Source of the DNA: CAIWHR01 sp963724975 | GTDB lineage: Bacteria; Pseudomonadota; Gammaproteobacteria; Burkholderiales; Casimicrobiaceae | Direction: 5' to 3' | Assembly (NCBI GenBank): GCA_963724975.1 | Contig: CAVRXB010000002.1 | Span: 1 to 64,000, forward strand | DNA length: 64,000 nucleotides | Shown here: one piece after another, positions 18,220 to 26,358 of the stretch | Position numbering within the stretch: the first letter of the stretch is position 1 | Layout of the letters: each line of letters starts with the position of its first letter | The notes under the pieces: model-generated | Seen by the model: the letters and a program-made list of their open reading frames with translations, nothing else | What the model was told of the DNA's origin: nothing | Database searches by the model: none | Position numbers and translations under genes: made by a program

Positions 18220-18621
18220 ATGGCATCACCTGCTGCAACGCACGGCGCTTTCAGCTGGACCGAATTGACGACCAGCGACACGAAGGACGCGCGCAGGTTC
18301 TACGGCAAATTGCTGGGGTGGCAATTCCAGGACATGGACATGGACATGGACATGGGCACGGGGACGTATACGGTCATCAACGTGGGCGGGCAGGGCATGG
18401 GCGGGATTACAGCGGTCCCGCCCAATGCGAAAGGGATGGCCCCCGCGTGGGGCGGCTACGTCACGGTCGACGACGTCGATGCCGTTGTCGCGCGGGTGGC
18501 GGCACTCGGCGGCCGCGTGTTGCTCGCTCCGACCGATATCCCGACCGTCGGCCGGTTCGCGACGATCATGGATCCGCAGGGCGCGACGCTGTCGCTCATC
18601 ACGTACGCCAAGAAAAACTAG
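18220..18621 (+). CDS. VOC-superfamily (glyoxalase-like) protein
   Basis: 133 residues of the vicinal oxygen chelate fold: FSWTELTTSDTKDARRFYGKLLGW at the start and GRFATIMDPQGATLSLI at the end. These small enzymes or binding proteins work as dimers; the substrate is unknown. An Asp-Met repeat (residues 38-45) is inserted where the first beta-alpha unit meets the strand. It may be cotranscribed with arsR and SRPBCC. Confidence 0.88.
   Translation: MASPAATHGAFSWTELTTSDTKDARRFYGKLLGWQFQDMDMDMDMGTGTYTVINVGGQGMGGITAVPPNAKGMAPAWGGYVTVDDVDAVVARVAALGGRVLLAPTDIPTVGRFATIMDPQGATLSLITYAKKN
18331..18354 (+). repeat. Four tandem copies of GACATG
   Basis: A perfect 6-base unit is repeated four times inside the VOC gene, giving Asp-Met four times. 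Because the unit is a multiple of three, copy-number change would lengthen the loop without breaking the frame. Confidence 0.85.
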
Positions 18622-18628
18622 GCGCGCG

Positions 18629-18961
18629 GTGAAGTCGCGTTTTTCCGAGCGGCAGATCCTTGGTTTCCTGCGCGAGCACGCGGCGGGAACACCGCTCATG
18701 GAACTGTGCTGGAATCACTGCATCAGCCGGTCGACCTTTCGCGCGTGGAAAGCGAAGTACGGTGCGGCGATGGGTGCCGAGGTCGGCCGGTTGAAGCAGC
18801 TCGAGCGCGAAAATGCGCGACTGCGGCGGGCACTCGCACGCGCAACCGAGAAACGGAGCAGTACACGCTCGGCAGCCGTGCTCTTTCCTCACCCGACCAG
18901 TAGCGCGGCGCTCCCAAAAAAGCGAAGCAGCGCTTCGAGTCGTTCCGGGCCGCCGTTGTAA
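18629..18961 (+). pseudogene. IS3-type transposase OrfA-like remnant or domesticated fragment
   Basis: Starting at GTG 18629, the first 75 or so codons read as an IS3-family OrfA: helix-turn-helix (residues 4-42, RFSERQILGFL then STFRAWKAKYG) and a leucine-zipper-like helix (49-73, LKQLERENARLRRALARA). After about residue 78 the frame runs into the antisense of the methyltransferase 3' end and loses meaning. No OrfB, DDE domain or terminal inverted repeat is seen. It is either a decayed element or a retained DNA-binding protein. Confidence 0.6.
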
Positions 18962-20388
18962 CGGGGCCCCAATGCCTCCTGCAGCATCGCTCGATTGCGA
19001 GTGCCATCGAGCAACATGAAGAGGCGCAGGGCGATCTCGTCGTCGAGATGGACCATCTCGTGCCGGGCGTTGACCACCTTGGCTCGCGTGCGCGCCATCG
19101 CGCGGGCGACCGGACTCGCCACGGGCCGCTCGGACACCTCCGTCGTGATCGCGGCCGGCTGCAGATACAGATCGACGACACCGCCGAGGTAGACACCCGC
19201 CAACAGCGCATCGATCGGCGTCGTATTGCCGGGCGCTTGCCGCGCGCGCCAGGTCGCGACGTCGGCAACCGAGACTGTCCGCGGCGCGAGATCTGCGAGC
19301 CATAGCAGCAACTGCTGGGCCAGCGGGTCGCCGCGGTTCGACAGCAGCGATGCCCGCGACTTCCCCTGCTGCTCCGCTTCGGCCATCAACCGGACCAGCG
19401 ATGGCGCCGCAACCACTTGCATGCCCGAGACCCGACTCGGGACACACTGGAAATTGGAGGCCGACGGAGCCTTGGTCAGCAGGGATCGGCGGAAGCGGCG
19501 AAGGCGTGCGAAGTCGAAGTACTGCTCGGCGGAGATTCGATCGTATTGCGCCGCCAGACTCGTCATCGCCGGCGACAGCCCGCCACTGCCCATTAAATGC
19601 GGTTCGGCGTCGCCGAGATACGTAAGGTCGTGCCGTCGCGCATGTGCCTCGAACTCGTGGAAATAGAAGGCGTCATTGGGTTGCGCAAGATCATCGTGCA
19701 AAAGCGCACTGTCATTGCGGGAGAGGAGCTCGGCGAATCGGGAGCGCAGTTCGCCATCGGGCCTCCAGTGCGTCTGTTGCGGCTCGGCCAGCCCGCGAAG
19801 CAGCTCGCGCGCGGCGGCAAGCTTCTCGCGGTGGTCGGCGATGCGATCGGTGTGAAAATGCAGCGCGTCCCAGACGATTTGCCGGATCCTGCTGCCCGGC
19901 AGCGCGTTGTAGCTGACGAAGGCGACGCCGGTGGGGGAGAGCCGCGCCGAGATCAGCGCCAGCAGCGCATCGCGTACGTCCGGCGGCACCCACGAGTAGA
20001 AGCCCTGCGCGATGATGTAGTCGAACGGACCGAGGCTCGCGGGCAGCGCACGCATGTCCGCATGAAGCAGCGTGACATTGGCAAGCCCGAGGTCCTGTGC
20101 GAGTTGCCGGCCGTGCTCGAGGGGACGCGGCGCGAGATCGCAGCCGACGAGCGTGGCGCCGGGCCATGCGGCCGCGATCGGTATGATGTTCGATCCGTCG
20201 GCGCAGCCAATCTCGAGCACGCGGCAGGTCGAAAGCGCCGGCGGATCGATACCGAGCAATGTGGCGATCGTGGCGAGGCGATCGGGATGGGTTGCCGGAT
20301 AGGCCGCCGCGTCGTAGTCGACGGCGTCGTACGCGGCCTTGATGTGCAAGGTCGCGTCATCGCCGGGGACGATCGATGGCGCAGTCAC
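18889..20388 (-). CDS. SAM methyltransferase with regulatory domain (PKMT-like)
   Basis: About 499 residues. A class I methyltransferase fold comes first (SAM motif LEIGCADGSNI, then GCDLAP and FDYIIAQGFYSWVP), followed by a MethyTransf_Reg-type segment and a C-terminal helical domain (LHDDLAQPNDAFYFHEFEAH, LGPRYNGGPERLEALLRFF). This layout matches bacterial protein-lysine methyltransferases described in Rickettsia. The target here is unknown. GTG 20388 is chosen because an earlier ATG would overlap the amidohydrolase gene and gives an Arg-rich leader. Confidence 0.8.
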   Translation of the reverse strand: MTAPSIVPGDDATLHIKAAYDAVDYDAAAYPATHPDRLATIATLLGIDPPALSTCRVLEIGCADGSNIIPIAAAWPGATLVGCDLAPRPLEHGRQLAQDLGLANVTLLHADMRALPASLGPFDYIIAQGFYSWVPPDVRDALLALISARLSPTGVAFVSYNALPGSRIRQIVWDALHFHTDRIADHREKLAAARELLRGLAEPQQTHWRPDGELRSRFAELLSRNDSALLHDDLAQPNDAFYFHEFEAHARRHDLTYLGDAEPHLMGSGGLSPAMTSLAAQYDRISAEQYFDFARLRRFRRSLLTKAPSASNFQCVPSRVSGMQVVAAPSLVRLMAEAEQQGKSRASLLSNRGDPLAQQLLLWLADLAPRTVSVADVATWRARQAPGNTTPIDALLAGVYLGGVVDLYLQPAAITTEVSERPVASPVARAMARTRAKVVNARHEMVHLDDEIALRLFMLLDGTRNRAMLQEALGPRYNGGPERLEALLRFFGSAALLVG

Positions 20389-20422
20389 GCGTGCGCTTGT
20401 ATCGCGAATTCGGCGGCGCCGG

Positions 20423-21247
20423 TCAGAAGCTGTAGAGGCGCGCTGGATTGTCGACCAATATCCGCGCGCGCGTCGCCGCATCGGGCGCCCAGTCGAGCAA
20501 CAGGTCGAGCATCGCCGCAGTGGATGGCGCGGGATTCTGGCCCGGATGCGGCCAATTGCTCGCCCACACGCATCGCTCCGGATGGCTCTTCACCAATGCG
20601 CGCGCCAGCGCGCTGACATCTTCATAGCGCGGCGCGCCCGTCTTCGACGTTTCGTACGGGGCGGACAGCTTGACCCAGCAGCGTCCCGAATCGAGTATGC
20701 GCAAGAGCGTCAGGAACGCCGGATGCTCCGGCGGAACCGGCGCCATGAATTTTCCGTTGTGATCGATGACGACATCGGCAGGCAATTCACGCAGCAGCGA
20801 TTCGTACACGGGCAGTTCGCGCCCGTCCAATTGCACTTGCACGTGCCAGCCGAGCGGCGCGACACCCGCGGCGATAGCGCGCACATCGTCCCATGACAGG
20901 AATCCGTTGGGCAACATGTAGCAGCGCGCGCCCCGGATGCCGGCTGCATCGAGACGACGCAACTCCGCGTTCTCGATATCGGGTTTCACCGTTGCAATTC
21001 CGCGCGCCTGCGGCCCGAGGTCGCGGATAGCATCGGTCGTGCAACGATTGTCGAAGACGTACGCATTCGGCTGCACCACCACGGCGCGTTCGAGCCCGAG
21101 CTCGCGCTGGACGCGCCGGTAGTCGGCGGCCGGAGAATTCGGCGGCGGAACCGGCCACGCGGGGTTGACCGGATAGCGTTCGTCGTAGACGTGCATGTGG
21201 CAGTCGCACGATCCAGCGGGCGCTTTGAGCGTGGGCGCTGAGTTCAT
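20423..21247 (-). CDS. Amidohydrolase-2 family hydrolase (LigI-like)
   Basis: 274 residues of the amidohydrolase/TIM-barrel superfamily. HxH at residues 17-19 (CDCHMHVYD), VIDHNGKF and the C-terminal WASNWPHP with DNPARLY match the 2-pyrone-4,6-dicarboxylate lactonase-like group. It probably hydrolyses a lactone or decarboxylates a carboxylic acid; the exact substrate is unknown. It precedes the methyltransferase gene by 34 bases. Confidence 0.87.
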   Translation of the reverse strand: MNSAPTLKAPAGSCDCHMHVYDERYPVNPAWPVPPPNSPAADYRRVQRELGLERAVVVQPNAYVFDNRCTTDAIRDLGPQARGIATVKPDIENAELRRLDAAGIRGARCYMLPNGFLSWDDVRAIAAGVAPLGWHVQVQLDGRELPVYESLLRELPADVVIDHNGKFMAPVPPEHPAFLTLLRILDSGRCWVKLSAPYETSKTGAPRYEDVSALARALVKSHPERCVWASNWPHPGQNPAPSTAAMLDLLLDWAPDAATRARILVDNPARLYSF

Positions 21248-21280
21248 GACTCGATCGGATTCTGCACGTGGGCTTCTTTG

Positions 21281-21493
21281 CTATTTGCGGAAGATCCAGT
21301 CAACCAGCATCAGGATCAGCGACAGCACGATCGAGACGATGATTCCGCTGGTGATCGGAAAGTAAAACGAGATTCCCTCGCGCTCGACGTGGATGTCCCC
21401 GGGCAGGCTGCCGAGACCGAGCTTGACGATGAGCGGCCAGGCAAGCCCCAAGACGACCAGCAAGATGCCCATGATAATCAACCAGCGACTCAT
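21281..21493 (-). CDS. DUF2905 small membrane protein
   Basis: 70 residues with two membrane helices separated by LPGDIHVEREGISFYFPIT, the hallmark of DUF2905. ATG 21493 is the start that places a transmembrane helix directly after the first residues. The function is unknown. Confidence 0.87.
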   Translation of the reverse strand: MSRWLIIMGILLVVLGLAWPLIVKLGLGSLPGDIHVEREGISFYFPITSGIIVSIVLSLILMLVDWIFRK

Positions 21494-21592
21494 GGCGAAG
21501 CTCCGCAAAGAAATCGCAACCAAGCAATGGAGGTGCTTTACGAGTGATTGTCAAGCGTTCCTGGCATTGTGTTCCAGGCGCGCAAACGTGGT

Positions 21593-22285
21593 TCAGAGAC
21601 GACTTTCGCCCTTGGCCTTACGCGCGGCGTCGTCCGCGGCATCATCACGCGCTTCCTTTGGATTGAGCCACGTGAGCGCGCGATCCGGGAAGAGCTCGAA
21701 GTAGATCGTCGCACCGGCGTACACGAGCACGACAAGCGTGCCGCCGATCCACGGTCCGAGAAATCCGGCGACGCCGGTGAACGCGACGGCGAGCACGGCG
21801 AGCCAGCGGGCAACGATGAACGCGGCGCGATGCTTCAGCACGCGCTCATCGTCGGTGCGGGCAAGAAGATCGCGGTGCGCCTGGATGCTGCCGTAGATCG
21901 AGCCCGCGATCTGGAGTGCAAGTCCGGTGACGAATGACCGATCGACGAGTGCAGCCGACACCGACCAGTCGAACGCTGCGAGTGTCCACACGAGCGGCAC
22001 GCCGAGCGGCAGGCATATCAGCACCGCGGCAAGAAGCGATCCCGCACCCGCCTTGATCCAGTCGAGTGAGCCGTGGAGCGGTCGGCCACGCTCGCCCGGC
22101 TTTCCGAGTCCGGTGACGTGGCGCGCGACGAGCAGCGCCACGACGGCGAACGACAGGATAGTGTCGAGGTAATAGAGGACCAGGAGATTTCCGGCTGACC
22201 AGCCAAGAAACAGCACGCCGACGGCCGGCACGAGGTTGCGGGCGATGAGCGACGCGATGGTTGCCGGCGTTGCTAGCGTGTCCAT
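21593..22285 (-). CDS. DUF6498-like membrane protein
   Basis: 230 residues, about five or six hydrophobic helices with the pattern FLGWSAGNLLVLYYLDTI near the N-terminus and a charged tail (KEARDDAADDAARK). It resembles the DUF6498 membrane family. It is unlinked in function to its neighbours as far as can be seen; the next gene upstream is another membrane protein. Confidence 0.7.
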   Translation of the reverse strand: MDTLATPATIASLIARNLVPAVGVLFLGWSAGNLLVLYYLDTILSFAVVALLVARHVTGLGKPGERGRPLHGSLDWIKAGAGSLLAAVLICLPLGVPLVWTLAAFDWSVSAALVDRSFVTGLALQIAGSIYGSIQAHRDLLARTDDERVLKHRAAFIVARWLAVLAVAFTGVAGFLGPWIGGTLVVLVYAGATIYFELFPDRALTWLNPKEARDDAADDAARKAKGESRL

Positions 22286-22346
22286 TTCGCCTGATTGTTG
22301 GAGAAGATGTAGGCGCGAGTATGCGCCTGGGAAGCTCTCATCCGCA

Positions 22347-22952
22347 TCAGCCGAGAGTCGTCTTCATCGCCCACAAGGTTGCCGCGGCGACCGCACACCA
22401 CAGCAGAGGAACGACCAGCAGCAGCCAACGAATGCGCCCGCGTACCAGCGCCAGAGTCGCGAGGGTGCCGATCACGGTCGGGTCGGGTGTCGCTCCGAAC
22501 GATTCAGCGGTCGCCAGTGGCCGCCCCGCGAGCGGCGCGAGCAGCGGATACCCGAGGACGGAAAGGGCGACCAGCGCCGTCGCGATCCAGAATCCGCTTC
22601 CACGTTGCGGAGTGAAGATGATGCGGCCGGTGAAGGCCCCGAGACCGATGAGAAGCATCGCTTCGAACGCGAACGCAGCCGCAAACCACGGCGCCACCCA
22701 ATTGATTTGGGCGTAGCGCTGATACAGGAACGCCCACGCGACCCATAGCCAGCACGCGCCGAGCAGGCCGGCGATGATGCGATCGCGGTGGCGGCGCGTG
22801 CCGATCAGCAGTGCGACGATCGCGAGGCCGATTGCCGCTCCCGCGAGTTGCGCCGGCCAGATCGCAACATTGTAGAGCTCGAATAGGCGGTAGTAAGTCT
22901 TCGGCGAGAACAGTAGAAAACTAGTAAGCCGGTACGTCCACCATTCGGACAT
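22347..22952 (-). CDS. DUF6064-like membrane protein
   Basis: 201 residues with about six membrane helices. The opening WWTYRLTSFLLFSPKTYYRL is characteristic of DUF6064 proteins. Its start overlaps the aldo/keto reductase stop by one base, so the two are translationally coupled. The function is unknown. Confidence 0.8.
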   Translation of the reverse strand: MSEWWTYRLTSFLLFSPKTYYRLFELYNVAIWPAQLAGAAIGLAIVALLIGTRRHRDRIIAGLLGACWLWVAWAFLYQRYAQINWVAPWFAAAFAFEAMLLIGLGAFTGRIIFTPQRGSGFWIATALVALSVLGYPLLAPLAGRPLATAESFGATPDPTVIGTLATLALVRGRIRWLLLVVPLLWCAVAAATLWAMKTTLG

Positions 22953-23890
22953 CAGCCTCGCTCCACCGCAGCGATCATGCGCTGGCGCATCGCCGCGTCG
23001 GGCATGCGACCGGACGCCGCGTAGACGTTTTCACGCACGTGGGCGACGTTGGTCGTCGCCGGGATCGCGCATGTGACGGCGGGATGGGAGACGATGAACT
23101 TCAACACGAATTGCGCCCAGCTCGTGCAGTCGATGTCCGCCGACCACGAGGGGAGGGGTTGTCGCGCCAGTGCGCGCAGCAGCGCGCCCTGGCGGAACGG
23201 CCTGTTCACGATCACCGCGATGCCGCGATCGCGCGCTAGCGGGAGGATGCGTTCCTCGACCTCGCGATCTACGGGGTTGTAAGTGACCTGCACGAAGTCG
23301 ATCGGCTGGCTTCGCATGATCTGCTCGATGTCGCGATCGCGGCGCCCTTCGGATGTTGTGACGCCGACGTAGCGGAGTGCGCCGGCCGCCTTCATCGCGA
23401 ACAGCGTTGGCAAATGCTCCTGCCAATCGAGCAGGTTGTGCACCTCGAGAAGGTCGAATCGATTCACCTGCCACTTGCGGCGCGAGCGCTCGATCTGCTC
23501 ACGGCCTTGCGCGCCCGACGAGATCCAGACCTTGTCTGCTGCGAAGATGCGCCCGGTCAGCGCGGCCTTGTGGAGCCCGTAGCCGATGGTGTCCTGCGAC
23601 GAGCCGTACATCGGCGACGAGTCGATCATCCGGCCGCCCGCCTCGACGAAGTTGCGTATGACCTCGGCGCAGCCGTCTCGTGCAACGGGGTCGTCGCCGA
23701 CGTTGAACGTGATCCAGCTGCCGAGCCCGACCGCAGGGAGCGCTTCGCCGGTGGACGGGATCGGCCGGGTCAGAACGGCGCGCGGCTGCGCTTGCGCAAA
23801 CGAAGGTCGAAACGCGGCCGACAGACCGGCCGCGGCCAATGCCCGCAGTGCCTCCCGGCGAGTCCACATTTCAGGTCTCCTGGAAGCCAT
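22952..23890 (-). CDS. Aldo/keto reductase with twin-arginine-like signal
   Basis: 312 residues. The N-terminus (TRREALRALAAAGLSAAF, ending SFAQAQ) looks like a Tat signal. The aldo/keto reductase barrel follows, with DSSPMYGSSQDTIG, which carries the catalytic Asp and Tyr, and RYVGVTTSEGR, VQVTYNPVDRE and IPATTN. It probably acts in the periplasm on an unknown carbonyl compound. It is coupled to the DUF6064-like gene. Confidence 0.87.
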   Translation of the reverse strand: MASRRPEMWTRREALRALAAAGLSAAFRPSFAQAQPRAVLTRPIPSTGEALPAVGLGSWITFNVGDDPVARDGCAEVIRNFVEAGGRMIDSSPMYGSSQDTIGYGLHKAALTGRIFAADKVWISSGAQGREQIERSRRKWQVNRFDLLEVHNLLDWQEHLPTLFAMKAAGALRYVGVTTSEGRRDRDIEQIMRSQPIDFVQVTYNPVDREVEERILPLARDRGIAVIVNRPFRQGALLRALARQPLPSWSADIDCTSWAQFVLKFIVSHPAVTCAIPATTNVAHVRENVYAASGRMPDAAMRQRMIAAVERG

Positions 23891-24059
23891 GACGGCGATG
23901 CTACTTTGACGTGATACGAGTCAAAGCGTTCGCCGACCATCCCGTCGTGGTTGAAGGCGGTCTTTGACCGTGATCGTGACCGGCCGTGCCCGGCGATTGC
24001 AGGGGACGCCACGAGTGGCGGCGACTCTCCCCGGATCTTCCAGCTGATCCGGATTGTGG

Positions 24060-24281
24060 TCAGGTGCTGTCGCGACCGGCCCTTCCAGGATTCGGATGGG
24101 CCACCGGCGCATCCGAAAACCACTCGGCGTCGATGAGTGCCAATGTTGGATCGTCGGAAAGGCGATGCGCGTCCGTTTGCGCGGGTTCGCGAGCGGATAC
24201 GACCAAGGCGGCGAGCAACATGATGCCCACGTAAGTACCGAGTGCGAACGCAAGAACTAACCACCCTGCCGATTCCATCAT
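24060..24281 (-). CDS. Small single-helix membrane protein
   Basis: About 73 residues: one N-terminal transmembrane helix (ESAGWLVLAFALGTYVGIML) and a polar tail. A strong GGAGGAG ribosome site lies upstream; the ATG at 24281 has the best spacing, and two other in-frame ATGs lie within three codons of it. It stands alone between the aldo/keto reductase and nrdB genes. I do not recognise a family. Confidence 0.6.
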   Translation of the reverse strand: MMESAGWLVLAFALGTYVGIMLLAALVVSAREPAQTDAHRLSDDPTLALIDAEWFSDAPVAHPNPGRAGRDST

Positions 24282-24385
24282 GCTCATCTCCTCCGAAATA
24301 CATCGCTCCTATCTGCGTTCCGGCGCCGTGTGATCATGTAAAGTCGCCGCATCGGTTGTGGTTTACATTTTGTTTCACCACGCAC

Positions 24386-24413
24386 AAAAAAAAGGCCCGG
24401 CGACCGCCAGACC
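24386..24413 (-). terminator. Rho-independent terminator of nrdB
   Basis: On the minus strand the RNA folds as GGUCUGGC-GGUC-GCCGGGCC (with G-U pairs) followed by eight U residues. It lies 36 bases past the nrdB stop. Confidence 0.85.
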
Positions 24414-24448
24414 TCGTTACTTCAAATGTTCCATTGCGTTCACCCTCT

Positions 24449-25630
24449 CTAGTCCCAGCTCAGCTTCCCGCCCGTCTGGTATTCAATGACGCGAGTCTCG
24501 AAAAAGTTCTTCTCCTTCTTGAGGTCGATCATTTCCGCCATCCACGGGAACGGGTTGTCGGCCTTGTCGAACAGCGCATCGACGCCGATCTGCTGGCAGC
24601 GGCGGTTCGCGATGAAGCGCAGATATTCCTTGAACATCGTCGCGTTCAGGCCCAGCACGCCACGCGGCATCGTGTCCTCGGCATAGGCGTACTCGAGATC
24701 CACGCCCTTTTTCATCAGCGCGCGGATTTCCTCGCGGAATTCCGGCGTCCACAGGTGCGGGTTCTCCATCTTGATCGTGTTGATGAGGTCGATGCCGAAG
24801 CTGCAGTGCATCGACTCGTCGCGCAGGATGTACTGGTACTGCTCGGAGGCCCCCGTCATCTTGTTCTGCCGGCCCATCGCCAGGATCTGCACGAAGCCGA
24901 CGTAGAAGAAGAGGCCTTCCATGATGCAGGCGAAAACGATCAGGCTTTTCAGGAGCGCCTGGTCGGCTTCCGGGGTGCCCGTCTTGAAAAGCGGGTTGGT
25001 GAGCACGTCGATGTACGGAATCAGGAACTCGTCCTTGTCGCGGATCGACTTGATCTCGTGATAGGCGTTGAAGATCTCCGCTTCGTCCAGACCCAGGCTC
25101 TCGACGATGTACTGGTAGGCGTGCGTGTGGATCGCTTCCTCGAACGCCTGGCGCAAGAGGTACTGCCGACACTCGGGTGCGGAGATGTGGCGATAGGTAC
25201 CAAGCACGATGTTGTTGGCGGCGAGGCTGTCGGCGGTGACGAAAAAGCCCAGGTTGCGCTTGACGATCAGGCGCTCGTCCTCGGTCAGGCCGTCCGGCTT
25301 CTTCCACAGCTCGATGTCGCGCTGCATGTTTACTTCCTGCGGCATCCAGTGGTTGGCGCACGCGGAGATGTATTTGTCCCAGGCCCAGCGGTACTTGAAC
25401 GGCACGAGCTGGTTGACATCGGACGAGCCGTTGATGACGCGCTTATCCTCCATGCGGACGCGGCGAAAGCCGTTGGCCATCGCCTGTTGCTCGACGTCGA
25501 GATCGTGAACGGGTTCGCGTGAAAACTGCGGCGAGAGGATGCCGCCGGTCAGATTCCCCATCGTCTCGGGCGTGACCGGCGCCAGCCGCGGTTGCGGGGC
25601 CGGGGCCAGATCGTCGTCGAAGGTCAACAT
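24449..25630 (-). CDS. nrdB: Ribonucleoside-diphosphate reductase beta subunit, class I
   Basis: 393 residues. Diiron and radical residues are visible: EAIHTHAY gives Glu165, His168 and the radical Tyr172; Glu238 lies in MEGLFFY; DESMH gives Glu272 and His275. The Tyr is present, so it is not a Phe-type class Ic subunit. It makes the radical used by NrdA to reduce ribonucleotides. Two small genes separate it from nrdA on the same strand. A clear terminator follows. Confidence 0.96.
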   Translation of the reverse strand: MLTFDDDLAPAPQPRLAPVTPETMGNLTGGILSPQFSREPVHDLDVEQQAMANGFRRVRMEDKRVINGSSDVNQLVPFKYRWAWDKYISACANHWMPQEVNMQRDIELWKKPDGLTEDERLIVKRNLGFFVTADSLAANNIVLGTYRHISAPECRQYLLRQAFEEAIHTHAYQYIVESLGLDEAEIFNAYHEIKSIRDKDEFLIPYIDVLTNPLFKTGTPEADQALLKSLIVFACIMEGLFFYVGFVQILAMGRQNKMTGASEQYQYILRDESMHCSFGIDLINTIKMENPHLWTPEFREEIRALMKKGVDLEYAYAEDTMPRGVLGLNATMFKEYLRFIANRRCQQIGVDALFDKADNPFPWMAEMIDLKKEKNFFETRVIEYQTGGKLSWD

Positions 25631-25748
25631 GTAGTGGTTCTCCTCTACCGCCGTTAGATCATATGGGGGCGAGGGGGTTCGGTTTCATCCGGTTAGCCCC
25701 TCCGCACCGCCAGAACTGCGCCCACGCTCTTCCGTCGGTCCTACGCCG

Positions 25749-26024
25749 TCAGTGCATCGCGCTCAGCTTGTCGTACAAATAATCGGGCGCGAAGTCGGCG
25801 CCGTGATCCCACGCGATCGTCGCGAGGCCGTAGTCGAGGTAGAACTCGGCAAAGCGCAACCGGTCCCGCAGCGACTCGAAATTCTCGCCGTAGAGATCGT
25901 CCGACAGGTCCACCACGCCCTTGCGTCCATCGTTGAATTCCAGCCAAACCTTGTAGTCCCCGAGGTACCGCGCATCGATTACATGCCGCTGCACTTGCTC
26001 GTAACGGGCCAAAGCGGCCTCCAT
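25749..26024 (-). CDS. DUF2442-like small protein
   Basis: 91 residues. The core DARYLGDYKVWLEFNDGRKGVVDL resembles DUF2442, a small family of unknown function often linked to toxin-antitoxin-like or regulatory loci. No toxin partner is evident here. It sits between nrdA and nrdB in the same direction and may be cotranscribed with them. Confidence 0.72.
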   Translation of the reverse strand: MEAALARYEQVQRHVIDARYLGDYKVWLEFNDGRKGVVDLSDDLYGENFESLRDRLRFAEFYLDYGLATIAWDHGADFAPDYLYDKLSAMH

Positions 26025-26129
26025 AGGCAGGTTGACGAACGCCGCCGTCCTGACGCTGCGCCGATGCTTCGGCGCGCGCCCGCGGCGATGATGATGCGAA
26101 ACGCGCTCCCGTTCCGCATCGGACTGCTC

Positions 26130-26312
26130 CTACTTGCTGCGGAAATACTCCGGCAGAAGATCCGCCTTCTGCCACCGCTGCAATTTCGGTTCGTGGCGTT
26201 GTTCATCATCGACAAGGCGCGCGGCGAGCTCACCGTTCGCCGCCGGCCAGCGCCAATGTTGCCGGCCGGCCCTGTCGATGTAGGACTCCCACTGATCAGT
26301 CTCTTCGTTCAT
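26130..26312 (-). CDS. Small hypothetical protein in the nrdA-nrdB gap
   Basis: 60 residues, acidic and aromatic-rich (NEETDQWESYIDRAGRQHW, PEYFRSK). ATG 26312 is preceded by AGGAGG at good spacing, and the longer frame to 26456 overlaps nrdA. It lies 46 bases after nrdA. The function is unknown; a role with ribonucleotide reductase would be inference from position only. Confidence 0.65.
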   Translation of the reverse strand: MNEETDQWESYIDRAGRQHWRWPAANGELAARLVDDEQRHEPKLQRWQKADLLPEYFRSK

Positions 26313-26358
26313 CGCTTGCCCTCCTGTCCGGGTTTGCGGAGCGTTACGGCGGCGTGCT

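Noticed and set aside
18331..18354. Hexamer repeat as a phase-variation switch
   Set aside because: A 6-base unit keeps the frame, so copy change cannot switch the gene off.
24242..25522. 426-codon plus-strand open frame
   Set aside because: It is antisense to nrdB, with composition (His/Val/Asp/Leu-rich) typical of a mirror frame.
26279..26285. GTAGGAC copy inside the 60-residue gene
   Set aside because: It is in coding sequence and lacks CCGAC, so it is probably chance.
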